64,000 bases of DNA from Microbacterium amylolyticum (lineage in GTDB: Bacteria > Actinomycetota > Actinomycetes > Actinomycetales > Microbacteriaceae), in contig NZ_CP049253.1 of NCBI RefSeq assembly GCF_011046975.1, positions 1,116,001-1,180,000 on the forward strand, in the 5' to 3' direction. The notes under the pieces were generated by a model. The model worked only from the letters and a program-made list of their open reading frames with translations, was not told where the DNA came from and made no database searches. Below are positions 34,149 to 42,826 of the stretch, in pieces; the stretch's first letter is position 1; each line of letters begins with the position of its first letter. Both the position numbers and the translations under genes were made by a program.

Positions 34149-34799
34149 TTACTCGATTGGTGACGCCGAGATGTCGACAATCAGGCGCACGGCCCGCCCG
34201 ACATCGTCGGCACGCAACGCAATCGTTCGCTCGGCATCCGCGCGCTCAAGGGCTGCGCGCTGTGTCGCATCGCTCCACACGGCCAGCAAGAGACGGGCGG
34301 CATCGCGCGGCGCAACGCGGAGACGGATGTCGCCACGGTCCGCGATCGTTGCGATGATCTGCGCAACCTGGTCGGTCATGCGCTCGTTCTCGGCATGGAG
34401 CATCGCGCCGAGTTCGGCATCGCGCATCGCCTGTGCAGCGATTTCGGTGAAGAGGAGAATCTCAAACGTGTCCTCGGTGACATCTCCGAGCACGCGCACC
34501 AGGTCCTCAACACGGTACGGGTCGAGCGGTTGCTCGAGATTCATCACGCGTTCGTGCACCGCCGCCGTGCGCTCGTGCGAGACGCGGGCGGCAAGGCGCA
34601 GGAACAGCTCGTTCTTCGACGCGAAGTTGGAGTAGAACGCCCCGCGAGTGAATCCGGCGCGCTCACAAATGGCTTCGACGGACGCCGCTCCCAGCCCGAC
34701 CTCGGCGAACACCTCGGCGGCCGCATCAAGAAGGCGCGCCGTCGTCGCCTCACGATTACGGCCGCGCGGCGCATCGCGCGAAACCTGTGCGTCACTCAT
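34149..34799 (-). CDS. TetR family transcriptional regulator
   Basis: A 216-residue regulator with the N-terminal TetR helix-turn-helix (about residues 14-60; ARLLDAAAEVFAEVGLGAAS, GFTRGAFYSNFASKNELFLR) and a helical C-terminal ligand domain. The ATG at 34799 was chosen because the product then starts just before the HTH; a longer reading to 34859 runs through the operator region. It is divergent from the MmpL/YhgE operon, and two palindromic sites lie between, so it probably represses that operon and itself. Confidence 0.88.
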   Translation of the reverse strand: MSDAQVSRDAPRGRNREATTARLLDAAAEVFAEVGLGAASVEAICERAGFTRGAFYSNFASKNELFLRLAARVSHERTAAVHERVMNLEQPLDPYRVEDLVRVLGDVTEDTFEILLFTEIAAQAMRDAELGAMLHAENERMTDQVAQIIATIADRGDIRLRVAPRDAARLLLAVWSDATQRAALERADAERTIALRADDVGRAVRLIVDISASPIE

Positions 34800-34813
34800 C
34801 TCCACACCCGCTA

Positions 34814-34848
34814 CGATACACAAATGTATTCGATACACATCTGTATCG
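34814..34848. promoter_or_regulatory. Twin TetR operator between divergent genes
   Basis: Two similar palindromes, CGATACACAAATGTATTCG (34814-34832) and CGATACACATCTGTATCG (34831-34848), share the half-site GATACA and overlap by two bases. They lie in the gap between the tetR and mmpL starts, the expected place for autorepression and operon repression. Confidence 0.75.
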
Positions 34849-34877
34849 AGATCCGACATCGACCCGGAGGCTCATCC

Positions 34878-37601
34878 GTGTCCACCCTGCTGTCATCCCT
34901 CGGACGTTGGTCCTTCCGCCACCCCTGGCGCGTTCTCGGGACCTGGATTCTGCTTCTCGTGATCATGGGAGGCTCGGCGCTAACCCTGAACAAGGGTTTC
35001 GACGATTCCTTCTCCATCCCCGGAACCGAATCGCAGGAGGGACTGGAGCAGCTCAACCGCACCTTCCCGCAGGTGGCCGGCACCGGCGCACAGATCATCA
35101 TCGTCACGGCAGACGGCGCCGCCGTCGACGACGCCGCATATCGCGAGCCGATTGAGGCCGCCATCGCCGATTTCGAACAGGTACCGGAGATGTCCGCCGT
35201 GACCTCCCCCTACGAGGGCCTTGTCGACGGCTCGATCTCCGATGACGGCAACGCAGCCATCGTCCAGCTCCAGCTCGACGGACAGGCAACAACCATCGAC
35301 CCCGCCGTCACAACTGCCGTGGAAGACCGGGTCGATCAGCTTCGCGACGAACTCCCGCCGGGCTCTATCACGGCGCTCGGCGGCGACCTCTACGCGGCAG
35401 AATTGCCCGCGCTGTCGATTGTCGAAGTCATCGGCGTGATCGTGGCGCTCATCGTGCTGATCGTCGCCTTCCGCGCCGTCGCCATGGCGGGCGTCCCCCT
35501 GGCCGTTGCTCTCATCGGCGTCGGGATCTCGATGCTCGGCCTTCTCGCCACAACGCAGTTCGCAACGGTGTCGGCGACAACGCCGATGCTGGCACTCATG
35601 CTCGGCCTGGCCGTTGGGATTGATTACTCTCTGTTCATCGCGGCCCGGGCGCAGGACGCCATCCGCGCGGGGACGACGCCGGAGGACGCCGCATCGCGCG
35701 CAACCGGAACAGCGGGCTCCGCCGTGGTGTTTGCGGGTGTCACCGTGCTCATCGCTCTGATCGGGCTCGGGTTCGCGGGAATCCCCTTCCTCACAACGAT
35801 GGGTATCGCCGCGGCAGCAGCCGTCGCCATCGCCGTTCTGATCTCGGTCAGTCTCACGCCCGCTTTCCTCGGTTTCGTCGGTCATCGCGCGGCGGGGCGC
35901 GCCCCCAAGAAGCCGGCTGATCGCGGTTTCGCCCGCCGCTGGGTGACGCTCGTCACCAAGCACCCCATCGTCACAACCGTTTCTGTTGTTCTTGGCCTCG
36001 GCATCGTCGCCCTGCCAGCGGCGAACCTCCAGCTCGCCCTGCCGAACGCCGGTGTGCTGCCGGAACAGAACCAGGCACGTCAGGCCTATGACCTCGCCGC
36101 TGAGAACTTCGGAGAGGGCGTGAACGGGCCCCTCATCCTCACGGGAACGATCATCACCAGCGACGACCCGCTGACGCTCATGGAAGACCTCGGAGACGAG
36201 GTCGCGAAGATCGACGGCGTCGCCGATGTTGTTCTCGCGACCCCCAACGAAACCGCCGATACCGGGATCGTGCAGGTCATCCCCGAAACCGGGCCGTCAG
36301 ACCCTGCAACAAGTGACCTGGTTCGCGAGCTCCGCTCTCACCAGCAGCAATGGCACGACGAGTTCGGAATCGACATCAAGGTCACCGGATTCACGGCCGT
36401 TGCCATCGATATCTCTGACCAACTGGCTGACGCTCTCCTGCCCTTTGGCATCTTCGTCGTCGGGCTCTCCTTCGTACTCCTGACGATCGTGTTCCGGTCG
36501 CTCTGGGTGCCGCTGAAGGCAACACTCGGCTACCTGCTGTCGATCCTCGCGGCCTTCGGTGTTGTTACCGCCGTCTTCGAATGGGGCTGGGGCGCCGAGG
36601 CACTGCACGTCACGAAGGAAGGCCCCGTGATCGCCTTTATGCCGATCGTCGTGATGGGAGTGCTCTTCGGACTCGCCATGGACTACGAGGTGTTCCTCGT
36701 CTCCCGGATGCGCGAAGAGTACGTGCACCGCTCCAAGCGCTTCGGCGCCACCCGCGACGTCGCCATCGAATCGATCCGATCCGGCTACACCGCGTCCGCG
36801 CGCGTCGTCACGGCCGCCGCTGTGATCATGTTTGCCGTGTTCGCCGCGTTCGTCCCCGAGGGTGATAGCAACATCAAACCGATCGCCCTCGCCCTTGCGG
36901 TCGGCATCGCCGTTGACGCGTTCCTCATTCGCATGACGCTCGTCCCCGCCATCATGGCACTGCTCGGAACGAAGGCCTGGTGGTTGCCGCGCTGGCTCGC
37001 CCGCCGCCTGCCCCACCTCGACATCGAGGGAGAAGCGGTCGAACGCGAGGAACAACTGGCCGGCTGGCCAGAACGCCCCGCAGCGATCGCCGCCCGCAGC
37101 CTCACAATCCGGGCAGATGATCACGCAATCGTCGAGGGCATCGATGTCAGCGTCGCCGAGGGGGAATCCCTCGTGCTCGCGTCGGACGACCCCCACGTGT
37201 CCCGCGCCGTCCTTCTGGCGTTCGCCGGGCGCGTCTCACCCGACGACAACAGCCTCCTGCGCGTGGGCGAACGCCTCCTGCCATCCCGCGCGGGATGGGT
37301 ACGCGCCAACGTCGGTCTCGCACTGCTGCAGAGCGCCCCGAACCCTCGCTCCGCCATACGATCGGCACTGGACGCCAACGCACGCATCGTCCTGATCGAC
37401 GGGGCGGACGACCTCAGCCCCACCGCGCGCAAGGACATTGCCGCCGTGATCCGAGCGGACGACGAAACCCAACCGCTCACCGTGGTCGTCACGGCCCACT
37501 CAGCTGACAGCGGTACGCGTTTCCTCGACAACGCCGGCCGTCCCGGCGCTTCCACTCTTACCGTCACCCGCGCAACGATCCCCACCGAGGTGAACGCATG
37601 A
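34878..37601 (+). CDS. MMPL/RND-type exporter with C-terminal degenerate ABC-ATPase-like domain
   Basis: A 907-residue membrane transporter starting at GTG 34878 (GGAGG 7 bases upstream). The first 730 residues are a standard MmpL: an N-terminal helix, an extracytoplasmic domain (about 45-180), six helices with the proton-relay region LMLGLAVGIDYSLFIAARAQ, a second periplasmic domain and the matching VLFGLAMDYEVFLVSRMREE. Residues of about 735-907 are soluble and resemble an ABC nucleotide-binding domain (AARSLTIRADDHAIVEGIDV; Walker-B-like RIVLIDGADDL). The Walker A site is replaced by VLASDDPHVSRAVLLAFAGR with no GxGKS/T, so ATP use is doubtful. The stop overlaps the next start (ATGA). Confidence 0.88.
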   Translation: MSTLLSSLGRWSFRHPWRVLGTWILLLVIMGGSALTLNKGFDDSFSIPGTESQEGLEQLNRTFPQVAGTGAQIIIVTADGAAVDDAAYREPIEAAIADFEQVPEMSAVTSPYEGLVDGSISDDGNAAIVQLQLDGQATTIDPAVTTAVEDRVDQLRDELPPGSITALGGDLYAAELPALSIVEVIGVIVALIVLIVAFRAVAMAGVPLAVALIGVGISMLGLLATTQFATVSATTPMLALMLGLAVGIDYSLFIAARAQDAIRAGTTPEDAASRATGTAGSAVVFAGVTVLIALIGLGFAGIPFLTTMGIAAAAAVAIAVLISVSLTPAFLGFVGHRAAGRAPKKPADRGFARRWVTLVTKHPIVTTVSVVLGLGIVALPAANLQLALPNAGVLPEQNQARQAYDLAAENFGEGVNGPLILTGTIITSDDPLTLMEDLGDEVAKIDGVADVVLATPNETADTGIVQVIPETGPSDPATSDLVRELRSHQQQWHDEFGIDIKVTGFTAVAIDISDQLADALLPFGIFVVGLSFVLLTIVFRSLWVPLKATLGYLLSILAAFGVVTAVFEWGWGAEALHVTKEGPVIAFMPIVVMGVLFGLAMDYEVFLVSRMREEYVHRSKRFGATRDVAIESIRSGYTASARVVTAAAVIMFAVFAAFVPEGDSNIKPIALALAVGIAVDAFLIRMTLVPAIMALLGTKAWWLPRWLARRLPHLDIEGEAVEREEQLAGWPERPAAIAARSLTIRADDHAIVEGIDVSVAEGESLVLASDDPHVSRAVLLAFAGRVSPDDNSLLRVGERLLPSRAGWVRANVGLALLQSAPNPRSAIRSALDANARIVLIDGADDLSPTARKDIAAVIRADDETQPLTVVVTAHSADSGTRFLDNAGRPGASTLTVTRATIPTEVNA

Positions 37602-40600
37602 CTTCCCTTCTCGAACGCGAAAGCGCCCGCCGCCCCATCACCTGGGTGACGATCGTCGGCATCGTCCTGCTGCCCGCCCTCATCGGCGGGGTGCTCGTTG
37701 GCGCCCTGTTCTCCCCCGCCGATCGCCTCGACAACATGACGGCGGCGATCGTGAACAACGACGACGGCGTCGAAATCGACGGCCAGCCCATTCCCCTCGG
37801 CCGGCAGCTCGCAGCGGGACTCGTGACGGGATCGGATGATCTCGGCAGCAACCTCGACTGGGTAATCTCCAACGACGAAGATGCCGCCGACGGCATCGCC
37901 GATGGGCTGTACCAGGCCGTCATCACAATCCCCGCCGGCTTCAGCGCCGCGATGATGTCGCCCGCCGATGCCCTCCAGGGAGATGGTTCTCCCGAACAGG
38001 CAACGATCCAGGTCGAAACGGCCACGGACGCCCGCATGGTTGACGGCCTGATCACCCAGCAGGTTGCCACAATCGCCGCGCAGACCATGGGCGCGACGAT
38101 ATCTGAAGCCACCCTCGAGAACGTCTTCCTCAGCTTCACGGAACTCGGCGATCAGCTGGGAGAAGCGGCAAACGGTGCCCACCAACTCGCGGACGGCGCC
38201 ACGAGCGCTCAGGACGGCGCATCCGAACTCTCCGGCGGCGCAGAACAGCTATCAGACGGCGCATTCTCCCTTGCGGACGGCATCGCCCAGTTGGCCAGAG
38301 GAACGAACGACATCGCCGATGGCGCGTTCCAGCTCGGAGACGGAACCTCCCAGCTGGCCGCGGGGGCAGACGATCTCGCGGGCGGCGCAGCGCAGCTAAG
38401 CGGAGGAGCCGCGGCGCTGACGCGCGGACTCGCCGAGGTCGCCGCAGGGCTCACCGGCGCAGGCGGCCAGCCCGGGCTCGCAGACGGCGCCGATCAGATT
38501 GCCGGCGGAATCAGCGCCATCCGCGACGGGCTCTCAGGAATGGGCGAGCAGCCCGGTCTCGCCGATGGCGCAGAACAAGTCGCCGACGGCATCAGCGGGC
38601 TCTCCGCCGGTGTGCAGGGAGCCGGCGGCCAGCCCGGACTGGCTGATGGAGCGCGGCAGCTGACCGATGGAATCGGTGATCTTCGCACCGGCCTGGTGGG
38701 AACAGACGAACAGCCGGGACTCGCGGCCGGGGCCGATCAGATTGCCCTTGGTATCGAAGAACTCCGTTTCGCCCTTATCGGCGGAGACGATTCCCCGGGG
38801 CTTGCCGGTGGCGCGACGCAGCTGGCTGACGGTGTCGACGCGCTTGTCGCGGGGCTCAGCGGAACCGACGAACAGCCGGGGCTCGTTCCCTCGATTGGTG
38901 AGCTCGCGGACGGCGCGGAACAGCTTGCGAACGGCGTTAACGGAACGGGCGAGCAGCCCGGACTCACCGACGGAGCACGCGGCGTCGCCGAGGGGACAAC
39001 AGCGATCGCCACGGGCCTCCGCGGTGACGGCGTCAGCCCCGGTCTCGCCGCGGGCTCAGCGGGCGTCGCGGACGGCATCGAGCAACTGGCCGCGAACTGC
39101 GTCGCCATGGGCGGCGGCGAGGCGGTCTGCGAGCAACTGGCTCTCATCGCACCGGGCGCGCGCGACGTCGCCGACGGAACAGGTGCACTCGCCGAGGCCT
39201 CGACGCAGGTCGACGAGGGAGCGCAGCAGCTCTCGGCGGGCGTTACGGAACTCGCCGGCGGCATCACGCCCCTCGCAGACGGCGCCGCACAGGCGCACGA
39301 GGGCGCCCAGCAGCTCGAGAGCGGAGCGGCGATGCTCGCTCCCGGCGCACGCGAACTAGCCGGAGGAACAGCTCAGGTTGCCGATGCCGTCGCCCTGCTC
39401 GCGCCCGGCGCACGACAGGTGGCAGACGGCACAGAGCAGTTGAGCGGAGGCGTCCACCAGCTCGAGGTGGGAGCCGAACAGCTCTCCGGCGGCGTCTCCG
39501 AGGTCGGTTCAGCCCTGGCCCAGCTCGCCCCCGGCGCACAGCAGGTGGCCGGCGGTGCGCACGAACTCGCGAACGGCGCCGACCAGCTCGCTCCCGGCGC
39601 GGCGGAGCTGGCTAGCGGCACGCGACTGCTGGCCGACGGGGCGCCCCAGCTTGTCGACGGCGCCGGTCAGCTCGAAAGCGGAACGGGTGCCATCGCCAGC
39701 GGTGCGGGGGGCCTCGCTGACGGAGCCCATGAGCTTGCTGGTGGCGCCTTCGCCCTAGGAAGCGGCGCTGACCAGCTCGGTCTCGGCGCACTCCAGACGC
39801 GCGACGGTGCCCAGGAGCTGGCAACCGGAACGGGCGCGATCGCGGACGGCGCTGGTGAGCTGTCTGACGGAATCGGCGAACTCTCCAGCGGGGCCGGCGA
39901 ACTCGGCGACGGCCTGGGCGAAGCCGTCGATCAGCTCCCCCGGTTTACGAACGACGAAGCGTCCGACCTCGCGTCGGTCGTGAGCGCGCCGGTTTCATCG
40001 GGCGATGCTGGCTTCGACGTTTTCGGAAATGCTGCTGCGCCGTTGCTCGCGGCGATCGTGCTGTGGTTCGGCGGGCTGGCGACATTCATGGCCTTGCGGC
40101 CCGTGAGCAGCGGTGCTTTGACCTCACGCCGAGGAGCGTTCTCGCTCGCGGGCCTCGCGTTTCTCCCCGGTGCCGCGATCGGCGCCGTCCAGGGACTCCT
40201 CGTTAGCGTCGTGCTCAACTTCGTCAGCGACTACACGTTCGGAACCGGATGGGCGATCGTCGGCCTCTGCGCCCTCATCGGTGTCGCGTTCGCGGCCGTA
40301 CACCAGGCTCTCGTGGCCGTGTTCGGCGGCGCGGGCCGCTGGCTCGCAGCGATCGCTGGTGCCCTGACGATCGCTGTCGGCATCATCTCGACCGCGCCCG
40401 CGTTCCTCGTGGACATCGCGGGTGTTCTTCCTGCCGCGCCCGCCGTGACGGCACTTCTGTCTCAGGTGACAGGATCGGGGCGAGTGGGAGGAGCCGTTGT
40501 CGCGCTGATCATCTGGGCAACGCTGTCGTTCGCGGCGAGCATCATCGCAACTCAGGCGCGCCGCACGCTGCCGGCGAAACAGGTCGTCGCGGCGGCGTGA
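37598..40600 (+). CDS. YhgE/Pip-family membrane protein with long repeat coiled region
   Basis: A 1000-residue protein of the YhgE/Pip family (related to phage infection protein and ESX/EsaA-like membrane proteins). One N-terminal membrane helix (about 17-40; WVTIVGIVLLPALIGGVLVG) is followed by an extracytoplasmic head. A very long low-complexity region (about residues 190-790) of LADGA/LAxGAxQL heptad-like repeats comes next, then five C-terminal helices (about 810-995). The repeat region includes eight tandem 27-residue units beginning QPGLADGA. It is translationally coupled to the mmpL gene. The pair probably builds a trans-envelope export complex whose substrate is unknown. Confidence 0.88.
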   Translation: MTSLLERESARRPITWVTIVGIVLLPALIGGVLVGALFSPADRLDNMTAAIVNNDDGVEIDGQPIPLGRQLAAGLVTGSDDLGSNLDWVISNDEDAADGIADGLYQAVITIPAGFSAAMMSPADALQGDGSPEQATIQVETATDARMVDGLITQQVATIAAQTMGATISEATLENVFLSFTELGDQLGEAANGAHQLADGATSAQDGASELSGGAEQLSDGAFSLADGIAQLARGTNDIADGAFQLGDGTSQLAAGADDLAGGAAQLSGGAAALTRGLAEVAAGLTGAGGQPGLADGADQIAGGISAIRDGLSGMGEQPGLADGAEQVADGISGLSAGVQGAGGQPGLADGARQLTDGIGDLRTGLVGTDEQPGLAAGADQIALGIEELRFALIGGDDSPGLAGGATQLADGVDALVAGLSGTDEQPGLVPSIGELADGAEQLANGVNGTGEQPGLTDGARGVAEGTTAIATGLRGDGVSPGLAAGSAGVADGIEQLAANCVAMGGGEAVCEQLALIAPGARDVADGTGALAEASTQVDEGAQQLSAGVTELAGGITPLADGAAQAHEGAQQLESGAAMLAPGARELAGGTAQVADAVALLAPGARQVADGTEQLSGGVHQLEVGAEQLSGGVSEVGSALAQLAPGAQQVAGGAHELANGADQLAPGAAELASGTRLLADGAPQLVDGAGQLESGTGAIASGAGGLADGAHELAGGAFALGSGADQLGLGALQTRDGAQELATGTGAIADGAGELSDGIGELSSGAGELGDGLGEAVDQLPRFTNDEASDLASVVSAPVSSGDAGFDVFGNAAAPLLAAIVLWFGGLATFMALRPVSSGALTSRRGAFSLAGLAFLPGAAIGAVQGLLVSVVLNFVSDYTFGTGWAIVGLCALIGVAFAAVHQALVAVFGGAGRWLAAIAGALTIAVGIISTAPAFLVDIAGVLPAAPAVTALLSQVTGSGRVGGAVVALIIWATLSFAASIIATQARRTLPAKQVVAAA
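38468..39106 (+). repeat. 81-bp tandem coding repeats (27-residue units)
   Basis: Eight consecutive in-frame units start at 38468, 38549, 38630, 38711, 38792, 38873, 38954 and 39035. Each opens with (Q/S)PGL and usually continues as an A-D-G-A-x-Q-L/V-A-D-G-I pattern; the last is incomplete. Diverged bases between units show they are old, not a recent expansion. Confidence 0.88.
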
Positions 40601-40646
40601 CCGGTTGGCTCGTGCCCCTCTCGCAAACGGGGTGCGAGCCAACCGG
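40601..40646. terminator. Convergent-gene terminator hairpin
   Basis: Arms CCGGTTGGCTCG (40601-40612) and CGAGCCAACCGG (40635-40646) are perfect complements. They sit directly after the YhgE stop and before the convergent CcdA-like stop. Confidence 0.75.
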
Positions 40647-40650
40647 ACGG

Positions 40651-41487
40651 CTACGCTCGCGGGGTGCGGCGGCGCTGTGCCGCCCACCACGCGACGAGCG
40701 CCAGGGCCGCGACCGCGATAATCGCGAGAACGTCGACGATCGGATTCGCGAGAACAGCGCCGCTCGTCTGGAGCGACGCCAGAACGGACGCGGGAACCAG
40801 CGACGGAACGCTGACCAGCCCGTTCGTCGTCCAGAAGAGGACGCCAACGGCAATAATCAACAATCCGGTGATCACGGAAACGGTGTGGAACTCGCGTCCG
40901 AAGACGCGGAAGGTGCGGCCGCGCAGAACGCGCCGGCCCCGATCGCCCAGCCGATTCCAGAGTGCGGCGATGATGATCAGCGGGACAACCATGCCCGCCG
41001 CGTACACAGCAAGGAGCACGCCGGCGATCGCAGCGCTCCCCTGCGCGAGCGCGATCGTCAGCACTGCTCCGAGGGTGGGGCCGGCGCAGAATCCGGCGAT
41101 GCCACCCGCGGCCCCGAGGAGCAGGGTCCGGAAGAGACCGCTGGCGGCGTGAGCTTTCTGCTGCACCGAACTCATGCCGGGAACGGCACGCGAAAGGTCG
41201 AAACCGAACCCCAGAACCTGCAGCACGCCCAGCACGACGAGCACGATCGATGTGAAGGCGATCACGGCGCCGCGCTGATCGGCCAGAAGAGTGCCCAGCG
41301 CGCCCAGGCCGAGGCCGATCGGCACCAGCGTCGCGGCGAGGCCGACATAGAAGACGGCCCCGTGCACCAGCAGCCGCATTCGCGCGCCGACGGTCGCCGT
41401 GAAGAACGCCGGCAGCAGCAGAGCGCTGCACGGGCTCAGCAGCGCGAGCGCGCCTCCGAAGAACGCCGCGACGAAACCGATCTCCAC
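40651..41487 (-). CDS. CcdA-like thiol-disulfide membrane transporter (second copy)
   Basis: A 278-residue multi-helix membrane protein of the CcdA/DsbD transmembrane type, which carries electrons across the membrane to an extracytoplasmic thiol protein. The GTG at 41487 lies just after the DsbA-like gene stop. The two redox cysteines are visible: Cys20 in LLSPCSALLLPAF and the second in GIAGFCAGPTLGAV. It is distinct from the ccdA at 49410-50171, with little similarity outside the helices. It probably works with the DsbA-like protein encoded directly upstream. Confidence 0.87.
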   Translation of the reverse strand: MEIGFVAAFFGGALALLSPCSALLLPAFFTATVGARMRLLVHGAVFYVGLAATLVPIGLGLGALGTLLADQRGAVIAFTSIVLVVLGVLQVLGFGFDLSRAVPGMSSVQQKAHAASGLFRTLLLGAAGGIAGFCAGPTLGAVLTIALAQGSAAIAGVLLAVYAAGMVVPLIIIAALWNRLGDRGRRVLRGRTFRVFGREFHTVSVITGLLIIAVGVLFWTTNGLVSVPSLVPASVLASLQTSGAVLANPIVDVLAIIAVAALALVAWWAAQRRRTPRA

Positions 41488-41491
41488 GGAG

Positions 41492-42289
41492 CTACTCTCC
41501 GGCCGCGGCGAGAGCCTGTTCGAGCGCGTCGACGAACACCTGGGTGGGTTGTGCGCCGACGATCGGCTGTCCACCGAGGAGGAAGCTGGGGGTGCTCGTC
41601 ACACCGATTCCGCGTGACTCGGCCATGTCATTTTGGATCACCATCGCGGCGTCCTCGGAGGCGAAGTCGGCCCGGAACTGCTCAACATCAAGTCCGAGGT
41701 CGCGTGCGGTCTCGGCCAGAGCATCCTCGCTGAGCTGGTCGGCGGAACGCTTCGCCCCATCGGGGAACAGCGCGTCGTGGTACTCCCAGAATGCCCCCTG
41801 CAGCCCGGCCGCGTAGGCGGCGGTCGAGGCGCGAACGGAGGCATCGCCGAACACGTTGGCATCACGCCACTCGATGCGGAGTTTGCCGTCTTCGGCGTAG
41901 CGCGCCAGCTCGGGCAGGGTGTCCGCGTTCCAGGAGGCGCAGAATCCACACTGGTAGTCGCTGTACACAACAAGTCCGACCGGGGCGTCGACGGGGCCCA
42001 GAGTGTGCGGATCGCCCTCGACTCGGCGCTCGAACATGGTGGCATCGGGGCGCTCGGGCTCCTCCGTCTGCTCCGAAGCGGAGGGCTCCGTTGTCTCCTC
42101 GGCGGCGGGCGGCGTGGCCGTCACCTGCGCCGACGGCGCGCTACTGGGAGGCGCGTCATTATCCCGTCCCGCCTGGATGACGACGATGGCGATCAACACG
42201 ACGGCGATCACGACAATCACGACGGGAACCAGCCATCGCAGAAGGGACGATCGGCCGGCGGTGCGGGAGGTGGTATTCATCGGCTCCAT
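41492..42289 (-). CDS. Membrane-anchored DsbA-like thiol oxidoreductase
   Basis: A 265-residue protein with one N-terminal helix (about 17-40; WLVPVVIVVIAVVLIAIVVI), a Pro/Thr/Glu-rich linker, and a DsbA/thioredoxin domain with active site CGFC (Cys114, Cys117 in YSDYQCGFCASWN) and the cis-proline loop GVTSTPSFLLGG. Starts at 42289 (MEPMNTTSRT) or 42280 (MNTTSRT) are both possible. It is encoded upstream of the CcdA-like gene on the same strand and divergent from trxA. It likely introduces or repairs disulfides outside the membrane. Confidence 0.88.
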   Translation of the reverse strand: MEPMNTTSRTAGRSSLLRWLVPVVIVVIAVVLIAIVVIQAGRDNDAPPSSAPSAQVTATPPAAEETTEPSASEQTEEPERPDATMFERRVEGDPHTLGPVDAPVGLVVYSDYQCGFCASWNADTLPELARYAEDGKLRIEWRDANVFGDASVRASTAAYAAGLQGAFWEYHDALFPDGAKRSADQLSEDALAETARDLGLDVEQFRADFASEDAAMVIQNDMAESRGIGVTSTPSFLLGGQPIVGAQPTQVFVDALEQALAAAGE

Positions 42290-42377
42290 CCCATCACCGT
42301 TTCCTGAGGCGGCCCGACGCTGTGGCCAAAACGAGACCGACCGTGCCCGTGCCGCATACGGCGCGTAGGCTCGGGGA

Positions 42378-42752
42378 ATGGCCACAACAGAGATCACGAA
42401 GGACAACCTGAACGACACCATCGAACAGGACGGCATCGTCCTCCTCGACTTCTGGGCCGACTGGTGCGGCCCGTGCAAACAGTTCGGCCCAGTGTTCGAA
42501 AAGGCATCGGAAGAGAACCCCGACATCACGTTCGGAAAGATCGACACCGAGGCCCAAAAAGAGCTCGCGGCCGGGTTCCAGATCCGGTCGATTCCCACGA
42601 TCATGGCGTTCCGCGATGGCATCGGCGTTTTCGCCCAACCCGGTGCGCTGCCCGAGCAGGGGCTGAATCAGGTGATCGAGGCTGTGCGCGGCCTCGACAT
42701 GGAAGACGTTCGCCGCCAGGTCGCTGAACAGCAGGCTGACGCCGACAACTGA
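42378..42752 (+). CDS. trxA: Thioredoxin
   Basis: A 124-residue cytoplasmic thioredoxin with active site WCGPCK (Cys30, Cys33) in VLLDFWADWCGPCKQFGPVF, and the cis-proline loop IRSIPTIMAFRDG. It is divergent from the DsbA-like gene. The C-terminus carries a short extra tail (EDVRRQVAEQQADADN). It could supply reducing power to the CcdA-like protein. Confidence 0.94.
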   Translation: MATTEITKDNLNDTIEQDGIVLLDFWADWCGPCKQFGPVFEKASEENPDITFGKIDTEAQKELAAGFQIRSIPTIMAFRDGIGVFAQPGALPEQGLNQVIEAVRGLDMEDVRRQVAEQQADADN

Positions 42753-42760
42753 TGTCCTGA

Positions 42761-42815
42761 GAAACACGAAGGTCCGGCCAGCAGAGATAATCGGTTGGCC
42801 GGACCTTCGTGTTTC
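42761..42815. terminator. Strong bidirectional terminator
   Basis: Arms GAAACACGAAGGTCCGGCCA (42761-42780) and its complement (42796-42815) pair without mismatch over 20 bp. They lie between trxA (+) and the convergent fructose PTS gene (-). Confidence 0.88.
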
Positions 42816-42826
42816 TCCGGGTCGGA

